Positions 1 to 5,345 of a stretch of 5,345 bases of DNA are shown here, piece after piece (within the stretch, counting starts at the first letter, position 1; every line of letters begins with the position of its first letter). The DNA comes from DAIUFH01 sp036844705 (GTDB lineage Bacteria; Bacillota; Clostridia; Tissierellales; Tissierellaceae). The stretch lies in assembly GCA_036844705.1 (NCBI GenBank), contig DAIUFH010000110.1:1-5345 (forward strand), written 5' to 3'. The notes under the pieces were generated by a model, which saw only the letters and a list, made by a program, of their open reading frames with translations, made no database searches and was not told the origin of the DNA. Position numbers and translations under genes: made by a program.

Positions 1-81
1 ATTTATTACAAATTTAACAAATATAGGTAACGTGTTTTAATCTATTTTATAGCAATGATATATGTTTATATCGTGGCTATT

Positions 82-109
82 TTGAACAACACAAAGTATC
101 GGTTATAAT
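82..109 (+). promoter_or_regulatory. Candidate rightward sigma-A-type promoter, antisense to the HTH gene
   Basis: A TTGAAC hexamer (82-87; four of six match the -35 consensus) is separated by 16 bases from a perfect TATAAT (104-109). A start would fall near 116, inside the left arm of the 113-150 stem-loop, and the RNA would run into the 3' end of the leftward HTH gene. No plus-strand gene follows, so if active it would make an antisense or small RNA. TATAAT occurs by chance in AT-rich DNA, so this is only a candidate. Confidence 0.25.
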
Positions 110-112
110 TGT

Positions 113-150
113 CCTGGTAAGAAGGCATAAAATGATGCCTTTTAACCAGG
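113..150 (-). terminator. Strong stem-loop at the 3' end of the HTH gene, possible terminator
   Basis: Bases 113-128 pair with 135-150 around a 6-base loop (129-134). Fourteen of 16 positions are Watson-Crick pairs, with one A-A mismatch (119/144) and one G-T pair (121/142). The leftward gene's TAA stop (142-144) lies inside the stem. Neither side has a clear run of T: the leftward transcript continues with ACAATTATAACC. It is therefore a weak match to an intrinsic terminator and could instead be a 3'-end stabilising hairpin. The fold is slightly better in plus-strand RNA, where 121/142 is a G-U wobble; in minus-strand RNA it is A-C. Confidence 0.45.
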
Positions 151-1707
151 AGTTTTGAGCAAATTTATTTGATTTTCAATCCAATTTTTAATTTCATACC
201 TGTCTTTATTTATGGGAGCAATCTGGTCTATAAGTTCCTCTAAATATACCTCGACAGCTTTAACAAGTATAGGCTCATCAATTGAGAGTCTGACTTTAGG
301 TGTGTTTTTTGGGTGTTTATATGTCTCTACCATTACAGCACTTCTTTCCTTAATTACACAATACAATATATAATCTCCTATAATATTATTAGAATCTTGA
401 GATGTAAATGCAATATTATAGTTACCATATTTGTTAAGCAAGGTTATGATATTTTTTAATAGTTTGACAACATCTTCAATTTCTAAATTGATCTCTTCAA
501 TCTTATCGTACATATAAAGAAAAAGTTTTCTATCTCTAATTAGATTATTGATACAATCAATATGATAAATATCTGTGTATTTATATCTATATATGTTTGA
601 TAAAAATGCTTTGGATCGTCTTTTATAAGATTCTAAAGATATATTTATTTCCTCGGTTTTAAGATTTTTTCTTTGAAGTAGTTTCTTATATAAATCCTCA
701 GGAAGTATCAAATTGCTTAAATCTCTTTTATACAGGATTCGATTACCTATGACATCTTCGTGTTCAGCTAGATAATTATAATAATTGAAAGCACTATCAA
801 GTTCATAATACTTAACAAGTGGTTTAGTATGGTTGATGATTATTGTATCAAACCTATTTTTAAATATATCAATAGCAATTTTATTTTTAAAATAAAGAGC
901 GGACTCAATTTCCGAATAAAAATTATTCGGAAAACCTAAAATAGCTCCTATTTTAGGAATAACGACAAATTCTTCATATGCATAATAAAAATCATATTTC
1001 TTAAAATAGTACGGGTGAAATTTGCCGGTATTTATAAATGGAAGTGCAAAATCAATAAAATTAGCTATATTATTGATGTTATTATTCATTTTTAATAAAA
1101 ATATGATATTCCAGCCTTTGTTTATGGTTTTAAGTATAGCATTTCGAAAATCAATTAAGTCATGGAAGTAATTAGATATGTACATATCGCTGTTAAAGGA
1201 AATATAGATTGTATCATTATCATTTTTGGGGCTTGGTGTACTTTCTAACAAGGAAATGCTTGTATGTAATACATTCTTATATCCAATGATTATTTGATCT
1301 TTACTTGATAAATTTATTAAAAAGTCAGAATTATTATAGGTATTAACTGAAGCGGTATTGCTTTCTTCTATTACATTTTTTCTACATTCTATGGAATAGC
1401 CTTGTGATTGAAATAAAATTTTCTTAATTTTTTCTTCTGTTGTAATTTCAACTTTACCGTCTTCACATACCTCAGTAAAAAGCTCATTTAAATGCTGTTC
1501 TTGAAAAGAATTTAGCATACAGCTTGAGATGTATTCTGAAATTTTTTCAATATAGTCTGTCCTATAAGAAGGTGTTCTTTTGTCGTTGACCCACCTATTT
1601 ACAAGTGAATTATCGACATTTATAGCTCTTGATAATTTGACATTACTAATATCAAAAATCGATAGCAAGCAGCGAAGACATTCTCCAAACTTCATATTTA
1701 TTACCAT
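142..1707 (-). CDS. XRE-type helix-turn-helix protein with large unassigned C-terminal region
   Basis: This is a 521-residue cytoplasmic protein with no signal peptide or membrane segment. Residues about 17-48 form a lambda-repressor/XRE-type HTH: the stretch around KLSRAINVDNSLVNRW followed by NDKRTPS has the usual helix-turn-recognition-helix spacing. A DNA-binding regulatory role is inferred from this. Residues 50-130 look helical and polar. Residues 165-260 alternate predicted strands and helices (YISF, then a helix around FRNAILKTINKGW, then IIFLL, later FVVIPKIGAILGF), suggesting an alpha/beta sensing fold that I cannot name. Residues 405-521 are a further mixed region ending in amphipathic helices. 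At this length it is far larger than a simple XRE repressor (about 70-150 residues). The start at 1707 is chosen because AGGGGG lies nine bases upstream; a longer in-frame start at 1740 lacks this, and the internal Met5 is too far from it. It is divergent from the chemoreceptor operon, so control of that operon and of itself is possible but unproven. Confidence 0.85.
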   Translation of the reverse strand: MVINMKFGECLRCLLSIFDISNVKLSRAINVDNSLVNRWVNDKRTPSYRTDYIEKISEYISSCMLNSFQEQHLNELFTEVCEDGKVEITTEEKIKKILFQSQGYSIECRKNVIEESNTASVNTYNNSDFLINLSSKDQIIIGYKNVLHTSISLLESTPSPKNDNDTIYISFNSDMYISNYFHDLIDFRNAILKTINKGWNIIFLLKMNNNINNIANFIDFALPFINTGKFHPYYFKKYDFYYAYEEFVVIPKIGAILGFPNNFYSEIESALYFKNKIAIDIFKNRFDTIIINHTKPLVKYYELDSAFNYYNYLAEHEDVIGNRILYKRDLSNLILPEDLYKKLLQRKNLKTEEINISLESYKRRSKAFLSNIYRYKYTDIYHIDCINNLIRDRKLFLYMYDKIEEINLEIEDVVKLLKNIITLLNKYGNYNIAFTSQDSNNIIGDYILYCVIKERSAVMVETYKHPKNTPKVRLSIDEPILVKAVEVYLEELIDQIAPINKDRYEIKNWIENQINLLKTPG

Positions 1708-1716
1708 AGCATCATT

Positions 1717-1722
1717 CCCCCT
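1717..1722 (-). promoter_or_regulatory. Ribosome binding site deciding the HTH gene start
   Basis: Read leftward the sequence is AGGGGG, nine bases before the ATG at 1705-1707. It supports that start over the in-frame upstream ATG at 1738-1740, in which case this site would lie inside the coding sequence, and over the ATG four codons further in. Confidence 0.7.
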
Positions 1723-1750
1723 AAAGATTAATACAATCACAATAATGATA

Positions 1751-1756
1751 ATTATA
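1751..1756 (-). promoter_or_regulatory. Candidate -10 box for the HTH gene
   Basis: The minus strand reads TATAAT here, 44 bases upstream of the HTH start codon, which leaves room for a short leader containing the SD. A TTGAAA hexamer (minus strand, 1770-1775) lies upstream but only 13 bases away, too close for a normal -35. An alternative TATAAA sits at 1761-1766. The pairing is therefore uncertain. Confidence 0.25.
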
Positions 1757-1783
1757 TTAGTTTATACGATTTCAAATGTAGAG

Positions 1784-1815
1784 TTGACGAAAAATGTCAT
1801 TGATGTGGCTATGAC
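1784..1815 (+). promoter_or_regulatory. TTGACG -35-like hexamer without a convincing -10
   Basis: TTGACG (1784-1789) matches five of six -35 bases. The hexamer 17 bases on is GGCTAT, and a better TATGAC (1810-1815) is 20 bases away, too far for standard sigma-A spacing. The inverted repeat 1794-1817 fills the spacer, which would suit a regulated promoter, but the -10 is poor. Confidence 0.2.
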
Positions 1816-1817
1816 AT
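1794..1817. repeat. Perfect 7-bp inverted repeat, candidate operator
   Basis: ATGTCAT (1794-1800) and ATGACAT (1811-1817) are exact reverse complements separated by 10 bases, giving half-site centres 17 bp apart. That spacing could suit a dimer binding two nearby major grooves. The repeat lies upstream of the leftward HTH gene's candidate -10 and within the spacer of a rightward TTGACG hexamer, so a protein bound here could affect both directions. The HTH protein is an obvious candidate ligand by position only. Confidence 0.45.
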
Positions 1818-1853
1818 CTAGTGTAGAAAAAAATCAGAAAAGAGATTATATTG

Positions 1854-1859
1854 TATAAT
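1854..1859 (+). promoter_or_regulatory. Candidate -10 box (TATAAT) upstream of the chemoreceptor operon
   Basis: This is a perfect TATAAT with no recognisable TTGACA at 16-18 bases upstream. If used, the leader to the chemoreceptor start at 2067 would be about 200 bases and would carry all the elements between 1866 and 2048. A second equal candidate lies at 1927-1932. Confidence 0.25.
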
Positions 1860-1865
1860 AATGTC

Positions 1866-1881
1866 TATATGATTATATGAT
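1866..1881. repeat. Tandem duplication of an 8-bp AT-rich unit
   Basis: TATATGAT occurs twice, back to back and without mismatch (1866-1873 and 1874-1881). In DNA this AT-rich it may be simple replication slippage; it has no evident role. Confidence 0.5.
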
Positions 1882-1926
1882 AGTAAGATTTATCCAATTA
1901 GCAATAAGTTATTAATAAAAAATATT

Positions 1927-1932
1927 TATAAT
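1927..1932 (+). promoter_or_regulatory. Second candidate -10 box (TATAAT) for the chemoreceptor operon
   Basis: This is a perfect TATAAT lying 56 bases before the ATG of the mini reading frame and 134 before the chemoreceptor ATG. The -35 position (about 1904-1909) reads ATAAGT, a poor match. It is the -10-like box closest to the strong SD at 1973. No clear SigD/flagellar-type promoter (TAAA, then a CCGATAT-like box) was found nearby. Confidence 0.3.
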
Positions 1933-1955
1933 CAACGAGTGAAAGAAATGTAGTG

Positions 1956-1972
1956 GATGCAAACGTTGTATC
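1956..1972 (+). other. Small hairpin or dyad directly before the strong SD
   Basis: GATGCAA (1956-1962) pairs with TTGTATC (1966-1972) across a 3-base ACG loop, with one G-U pair in RNA. The stem ends on the base before AAGGAGGA (1973-1980), so the fold could affect ribosome access. As DNA, the same stretch has a CG-centred AACGTT core and resembles operators of LacI/CcpA-type regulators, with one deviation from the cre consensus. The two readings are alternatives and neither is proven. Confidence 0.35.
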
Positions 1973-2048
1973 AAGGAGGAGACAATTGATGGATTAGGCT
2001 GATTTTGTACAAGCATTGGATTTACTTGTTAATAATTTAAATAAATGA
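1973..2048 (+). pseudogene. Strong SD with a mini-ORF: Met-Asp-TAG, then 16 open codons
   Basis: AAGGAGGA (1973-1980) is the best SD in the window and lies eight bases before ATG at 1989. The frame reads Met-Asp, then TAG (1995-1997), then ADFVQALDLLVNNLNK, then TGA (2046-2048). Possible explanations are a start-stop leader that controls downstream translation, a small gene broken by one base change (for example AAG, CAG or GAG to TAG), or TAG read through, as in pyrrolysine-using species. The frame is the same as the chemoreceptor's but is closed by TGA and TAA before its ATG. The post-TAG peptide has the hydrophobic spacing of a short amphipathic helix. I do not recognise it. Confidence 0.35.
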
Positions 2049-2066
2049 AGAAGGTGTACATAACAA

Positions 2067-4070
2067 ATGCAATTTAAAAGTATTAGGACTAAATTATCAA
2101 TAGTTTTTGCAGTATTGATACTATTTATCTGTTCCGGACTTGGGTTCATATCTTATTTGTATTCAGAAGGTGCATTGATGGACAATATAAATGAATCTCT
2201 ATCCAATTTATCTAAAGAAGCTTCAAAGGTCGTACAGGAAAGAGTAGACAGTAAATTAAATGCACTGGAAGTATTAGCTGAGAGTGATTTAATTAAGGGT
2301 GAAGAACTCAACATAAATGAAAAACTTCAAGTATTGAAAAGTGAGACACAAAGAGGCAATCATCTATGGATGGCTATTGTTGATGTAGATGGAAATGTAA
2401 TTACAACAGATGGAGATACAGAAAATGTGGCAGATTTAGAATATTTTCAAAAAGCAAAGTCTGGAAGTAGGGCGGTTTCAGATCCATATAGAAGCAAGAT
2501 TACTAACGATTTAGTAGTTGCTTATGCCGTTTCAATCAAGGATAGCGACAAGGTAAAAGGAGTTCTGGTGTCGATACGTGACGGATATGAATTAAGTGCA
2601 CTTACAAATGATATTCATATTGGTAAAAATGGAGAGGCCTTTATGATCAATAACAATGGGACAACGGTGGCTCATAAAGACAAAAATCTTGTTATGCAGA
2701 TGGACAATGATTTTGAAAATGTTAAAAAAGATGCACAGTTAGAGTCCCTGGTAGAGCTAGAAAAGCAAATGGTTGCTGGAAAAGAAGGAGTGGGTGAGTA
2801 TACATATAATGATGTAACTAAATACATGGGTTATGCACCTGTAGATGGAACCAATTGGTCATTGGCTTTAACTGCCCCAAGGTCAGAAGTAATGGCAAAG
2901 GTAAATAGTCTTTTAAAAACAGTTCTAATCGCATCAATAATTATTTTAGTAGTCGGCATAGTAATTACATACCTGATTGCACTTAATATATCAAAACCTT
3001 TAAAAACAGCTTCAGAGTATCTTGAAATTGTAGCCTCAGGAGATTTTACAAATGAAGCACCAGAAAAACTTCTCAAAGCAAAGGATGAAATAGGTACACT
3101 TGCAAATGCAATTAATGCTATGCAGTCATCGATAAAAAATATTATAAAAGAAGTAATTGATGAATCGTCAAATGTTAGTGAGATGCTTAATAATATCAAT
3201 AGTGATATGGAGCAACTTAATGGAAGCATAGTAGAAATTTCGGCTACAACAGAAGAATTGTCGGCAGGAACAGAGGAAACAGCTTCTTCTACTGAAGAAA
3301 TGAGTGCTACGTCTACAGAGATTGAAAAGGCAGCAGAGTCTATTGCTATTGAAGCACAGGAAGGTGCCGCAATTGTAAACAGTGTAAGTAAGATGGCTGA
3401 AGAAATGAGACAAAATGCAATAAAATCAAAAGAAGATGCTATTCAGGTATATGGAAGTACAAAAAATAGCCTGCAGGAAGCTATAGAGCAATCAAAAACA
3501 GTTGAACAGATCAATGAATTAGCAGATGGAATACTCACAATAACTTCGCAAACAAATTTGCTTGCCTTAAATGCAGCTATTGAGGCTGCAAGGGCAGGCG
3601 AAGCAGGTAAAGGTTTTGCAGTTGTTGCCGATGAAATTAGAAATTTAGCTGAAAATTCTAAAGATATGGTTACCAGAATACAGGAAGTTACCAATACAAT
3701 ATTGGAAGCTGTAAATAACCTTTCATACAGTTCAGGTCAAATACTAGAGTTTATTGATCAAAAGGTATTAAGTGACTATGATACACTTGTGGAATCCAGC
3801 AATAAATATAGTGAAAACTCATTGAAAATAGATAAAATGGTGACTGACTTTGGTTCAACCTCAGAAGAACTTTTCGCTTCGGTACAGAATATGGCAAAGG
3901 CTATAGACGAAATAGCAAGTTCTACTAATGAAGGAGCTCAAGGGGCTACTGATATAGCTCAGGATGTCGAGGACATAGTGAATAAGTCAAATGAGGTCAT
4001 CAATTTATCTAAATCAGCAGAAGAAAAATCAAATATGCTTATAAAAATTGTTTCGCAGTTCAGGGTTTAA
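2067..4070 (+). CDS. Methyl-accepting chemotaxis protein with dCache sensor domain
   Basis: This 667-residue transmembrane chemoreceptor senses a small molecule outside the cell and controls CheA autophosphorylation through CheW. After a short basic N-terminus, TM1 spans about 10-32. An extracellular double-Cache-type domain fills about 35-280 (motifs near WMAIVDVDGN at 101-110 and SDPYRSK at 138-144). TM2 is about 286-308, followed by HAMP (about 304-357, with DEIG at 340-343). The cytoplasmic coiled coil contains the invariant hairpin tip, with NLLALNAAIEAARAGE at 497-512 and GFAVVADEIRNLAE after it. Likely methylation sites are the Glu pairs E396/E397, E403/E404 and E410/E411 on the first arm and E600/E601 on the second. 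It ends in QFRV with no CheR-binding pentapeptide. The two arms are nearly equal in length and close to the 44-heptad class usual in Bacillota, though I have not aligned them. AAGGTG (2051-2056), ten bases upstream, supports the ATG. The ligand cannot be read from the sequence. The gene is complete and appears to be first in an operon with the next gene. Confidence 0.95.
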   Translation: MQFKSIRTKLSIVFAVLILFICSGLGFISYLYSEGALMDNINESLSNLSKEASKVVQERVDSKLNALEVLAESDLIKGEELNINEKLQVLKSETQRGNHLWMAIVDVDGNVITTDGDTENVADLEYFQKAKSGSRAVSDPYRSKITNDLVVAYAVSIKDSDKVKGVLVSIRDGYELSALTNDIHIGKNGEAFMINNNGTTVAHKDKNLVMQMDNDFENVKKDAQLESLVELEKQMVAGKEGVGEYTYNDVTKYMGYAPVDGTNWSLALTAPRSEVMAKVNSLLKTVLIASIIILVVGIVITYLIALNISKPLKTASEYLEIVASGDFTNEAPEKLLKAKDEIGTLANAINAMQSSIKNIIKEVIDESSNVSEMLNNINSDMEQLNGSIVEISATTEELSAGTEETASSTEEMSATSTEIEKAAESIAIEAQEGAAIVNSVSKMAEEMRQNAIKSKEDAIQVYGSTKNSLQEAIEQSKTVEQINELADGILTITSQTNLLALNAAIEAARAGEAGKGFAVVADEIRNLAENSKDMVTRIQEVTNTILEAVNNLSYSSGQILEFIDQKVLSDYDTLVESSNKYSENSLKIDKMVTDFGSTSEELFASVQNMAKAIDEIASSTNEGAQGATDIAQDVEDIVNKSNEVINLSKSAEEKSNMLIKIVSQFRV

Positions 4071-4094
4071 AGAAAGGTGGATTTAGATTTGAAT

Positions 4095-5345
4095 ATGGCA
4101 GTGGACAATATTGTTAAGTTTCAGAAAAAGCAGCAAGGATTATCAGCTAAGGACAAGGAGACTGTGATACAAAAAGAGTTAGAATTCAACATAAAGGAGC
4201 TAAGGAAACAGATAGATGCATTTCAAAAGAGTGAGGAAAGGTATAAGCTTATTCTTGAGAGTTCAAGTGATGGTTTGTGGGATTGGGATTTAACCAACGA
4301 TACGATATACATATCAAAAGAGTGGAGCAAGATGCTGGGCTTTGAAGAACAAGAAATTTGCGAATATCGTAAAAAGTTGAAGCAACTTATTCACCCAAAG
4401 GATATCAAAAGGGTTACATCAAATCTATACAGATGTTTTGAAGAAGAAAATCAGTTTTATCTATGTGAGTACAGGATTAAATTAAAAGAGTCCAAATATA
4501 TATGGGTGTCTAGTAAAGGTAAGCTGCTATTTAGTGATAAGGGAGAACCAGTTAGGATAGCAGGTTCTCATACTGATATTACAGAGAAAAAAAAGCGTGA
4601 AGAAAAGCTGGAACACCTTGCATGTTATGACCAGCTAACTGGAACAATGCTCCGTACAGCATTTATGGACAGGCTGAAAATTTCTATAGAAAAAGCAAAT
4701 AAAGAGGGATTAAAGCTTTCGGTGATGTTCCTTGACGTTGATGATTTTAAGACTGTTAATGATATGTATCGGCATCATATAGGCGACTTATTTTTAAAAA
4801 AAATTGCAGCAAGGCTTAAGTCATGTATTAGAAATACAGATGCATTATGCAGAATTGGTGGAGATGAGTTTGCAATTTTGTTGTCTAATTTGAACAGCAT
4901 AAATGAAGCAGATGAAATTGCACAAAGAATCATAGATTCGTTCAAAGTCCCTATAGATATTAGCGTAAATAAACTTTCCAGTTCAATAAGTATTGGTATG
5001 GCTATTTATCCTGATAATGGGATAGATGGGGAAACACTTTTAAAAAGAGCGGATGTAGCCATGTACAAGGCAAAAGAAGAAGGTAAAAATAGCCTGCGGC
5101 ACTTTAATAAATATATGATTGAAGAAATAATCCTTCGTAATAACATTAAAAGAGATTTAAAAGACGCATTAGATAATGAAGAACTGCTTTTATGCTATCA
5201 GCCTCTTATAGATGCGAGGACGAAGAGGGTAGTAAGATTTGAGGCATTGATAAGATGGAAACACCCAAAAAAAGGAATAATCGGTCCACTTGATTTTATA
5301 CCTGCCACTGAAGAAACAAAACTTATTATACCTATAGGCGAATGG
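4095..5345 (+). CDS. PAS-GGDEF-EAL cyclic-di-GMP turnover protein, 3' end beyond window
   Basis: The frame is open from 4095 to the last base (417 residues, no stop), so the C-terminus is missing. The protein is cytoplasmic with no membrane segment. Residues 20-50 are charged and probably coiled coil. A PAS/PAC sensor spans about 47-168 (GLWDWDL near 60-66, TDITE at 160-164). The GGDEF domain (about 172-335) has G255-G256-D257-E258-F259, the metal and GTP residues D214, K219, N222 and D231, and an RxxD inhibitory site (R246-D249) five residues before GGDEF. An EAL phosphodiesterase domain starts near 344, with YQP and then E383-A384-L385 in the usual context; its remaining catalytic residues lie outside the window. 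The GGDEF half would make cyclic-di-GMP from GTP and the EAL half would hydrolyse it; which dominates is unknown. Deviations are LxNR changed to TMLR (184-187) and Gly to Arg at 226. The start is ATG at 4095, but in-frame TTG at 4089 is only eight bases from AAAGGTGG (4073-4080) and may be the true start. It follows the chemoreceptor by 24 bases, which argues for co-transcription. Confidence 0.92.
   Translation, partial: MAVDNIVKFQKKQQGLSAKDKETVIQKELEFNIKELRKQIDAFQKSEERYKLILESSSDGLWDWDLTNDTIYISKEWSKMLGFEEQEICEYRKKLKQLIHPKDIKRVTSNLYRCFEEENQFYLCEYRIKLKESKYIWVSSKGKLLFSDKGEPVRIAGSHTDITEKKKREEKLEHLACYDQLTGTMLRTAFMDRLKISIEKANKEGLKLSVMFLDVDDFKTVNDMYRHHIGDLFLKKIAARLKSCIRNTDALCRIGGDEFAILLSNLNSINEADEIAQRIIDSFKVPIDISVNKLSSSISIGMAIYPDNGIDGETLLKRADVAMYKAKEEGKNSLRHFNKYMIEEIILRNNIKRDLKDALDNEELLLCYQPLIDARTKRVVRFEALIRWKHPKKGIIGPLDFIPATEETKLIIPIGEW

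Larger units (their letters stand above)
1708..2066. other. Divergent intergenic region between HTH gene and chemoreceptor operon
   Basis: This 359-base, very AT-rich stretch contains no intact gene. It must hold the promoters for the leftward HTH gene and very probably for the rightward receptor operon. Elements that can be picked out, listed separately, are -10-like boxes in both directions, an inverted repeat at 1794-1817, a tandem repeat at 1866-1881, a hairpin at 1956-1972, and an SD plus a broken mini reading frame at 1973-2048. No tRNA is recognisable. I looked for the conserved blocks of the cyclic-di-GMP riboswitch and did not find them. Confidence 0.7.

Noticed and set aside
57..72. 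AT-rich inverted repeat GATATA-N4-TATATC
   Set aside because: A six-pair AT-rich stem is expected by chance here and has no T run to suggest a terminator.
73..80. GTGGCTAT shared with 1805-1812, flanking the HTH gene on both sides
   Set aside because: A single 8-base match with no extension is too weak to call a boundary repeat or attachment site.
55..108. Plus-strand 17-codon open frame near the left edge
   Set aside because: It has no SD and nothing recognisable in the peptide.
1580..1858. Plus-strand 92-codon open frame
   Set aside because: Its first half is antisense to the HTH coding region of the leftward gene, it has no SD, and the peptide looks like no known protein; it is a shadow that runs into the intergenic region.
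1884..1908. Possible SigD/sigma-28 flagellar promoter (TAAG then GCAATAAG)
   Set aside because: The spacing is 13 bases and the downstream box lacks the CCGAT core, so the match is no better than chance in this AT-rich DNA.
1909..1918. Palindrome TTATTAATAA
   Set aside because: It is composed only of A and T in a stretch that is nearly all A and T, so it has little information.
1940..2048. Possible cyclic-di-GMP (GEMM) riboswitch before the chemoreceptor
   Set aside because: Only a GCAAACG fragment recalls the motif; the paired stems, tetraloop and receptor blocks are not present in order.
2831..3229. Minus-strand 132-codon open frame
   Set aside because: It lies wholly opposite the chemoreceptor coding region, with low-complexity Ser/Ile-rich content expected from antisense of a coiled-coil gene.
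3168..3413. Minus-strand 81-codon open frame, Cys/Phe-rich
   Set aside because: It is antisense to the TEE-rich methylation region; its Cys and Phe content comes from complementing GAA/ACA-type codons. No SD is visible.
3443..3694. Minus-strand 83-codon open frame
   Set aside because: It is antisense to the invariant signalling tip of the chemoreceptor, whose reading is certain.

Overview
The window is AT-rich DNA whose gene content and signals fit a motile or chemotactic member of the Clostridia (Bacillota). Visible support includes purine-rich Shine-Dalgarno (SD) sites, heavy use of AT-ending codons, a dCache chemoreceptor with a long coiled-coil signalling domain, and a PAS-GGDEF-EAL protein. 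The genus cannot be fixed from sequence alone.

Layout. Positions 1-141 hold no gene. They contain a near-consensus rightward promoter-like pair (82-109) and a strong stem-loop (113-150) that overlaps the end of the first gene. Positions 142-1707 (minus strand) encode a 521-residue protein with an N-terminal XRE-type helix-turn-helix and a large C-terminal part that I cannot assign. Positions 1708-2066 are a 359-base divergent intergenic region. It holds a perfect 7-bp inverted repeat, candidate -10 boxes in both directions, a tandem 8-bp repeat, a small hairpin touching the best SD in the window, and a tiny reading frame broken by TAG at its third codon. Positions 2067-4070 (plus) encode a complete methyl-accepting chemotaxis protein. 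Only 24 bases later, and in the same reading frame, a PAS-GGDEF-EAL cyclic-di-GMP protein starts at 4095 and runs off the window end inside its EAL domain (417 residues visible).

How they may work together. The receptor and the cyclic-di-GMP protein look co-transcribed, so one transcript would supply an extracellular chemical sensor that acts on CheA/CheW and a cytoplasmic sensor that sets cyclic-di-GMP, which commonly governs the choice between motility and attachment. The divergent HTH protein is placed to control itself and this pair through the shared intergenic region, but that is inferred from position only. I see no mobile element, CRISPR array, tRNA or rRNA. The parts least explained by known families are the HTH protein's C-terminal region and the leader of the chemoreceptor operon.
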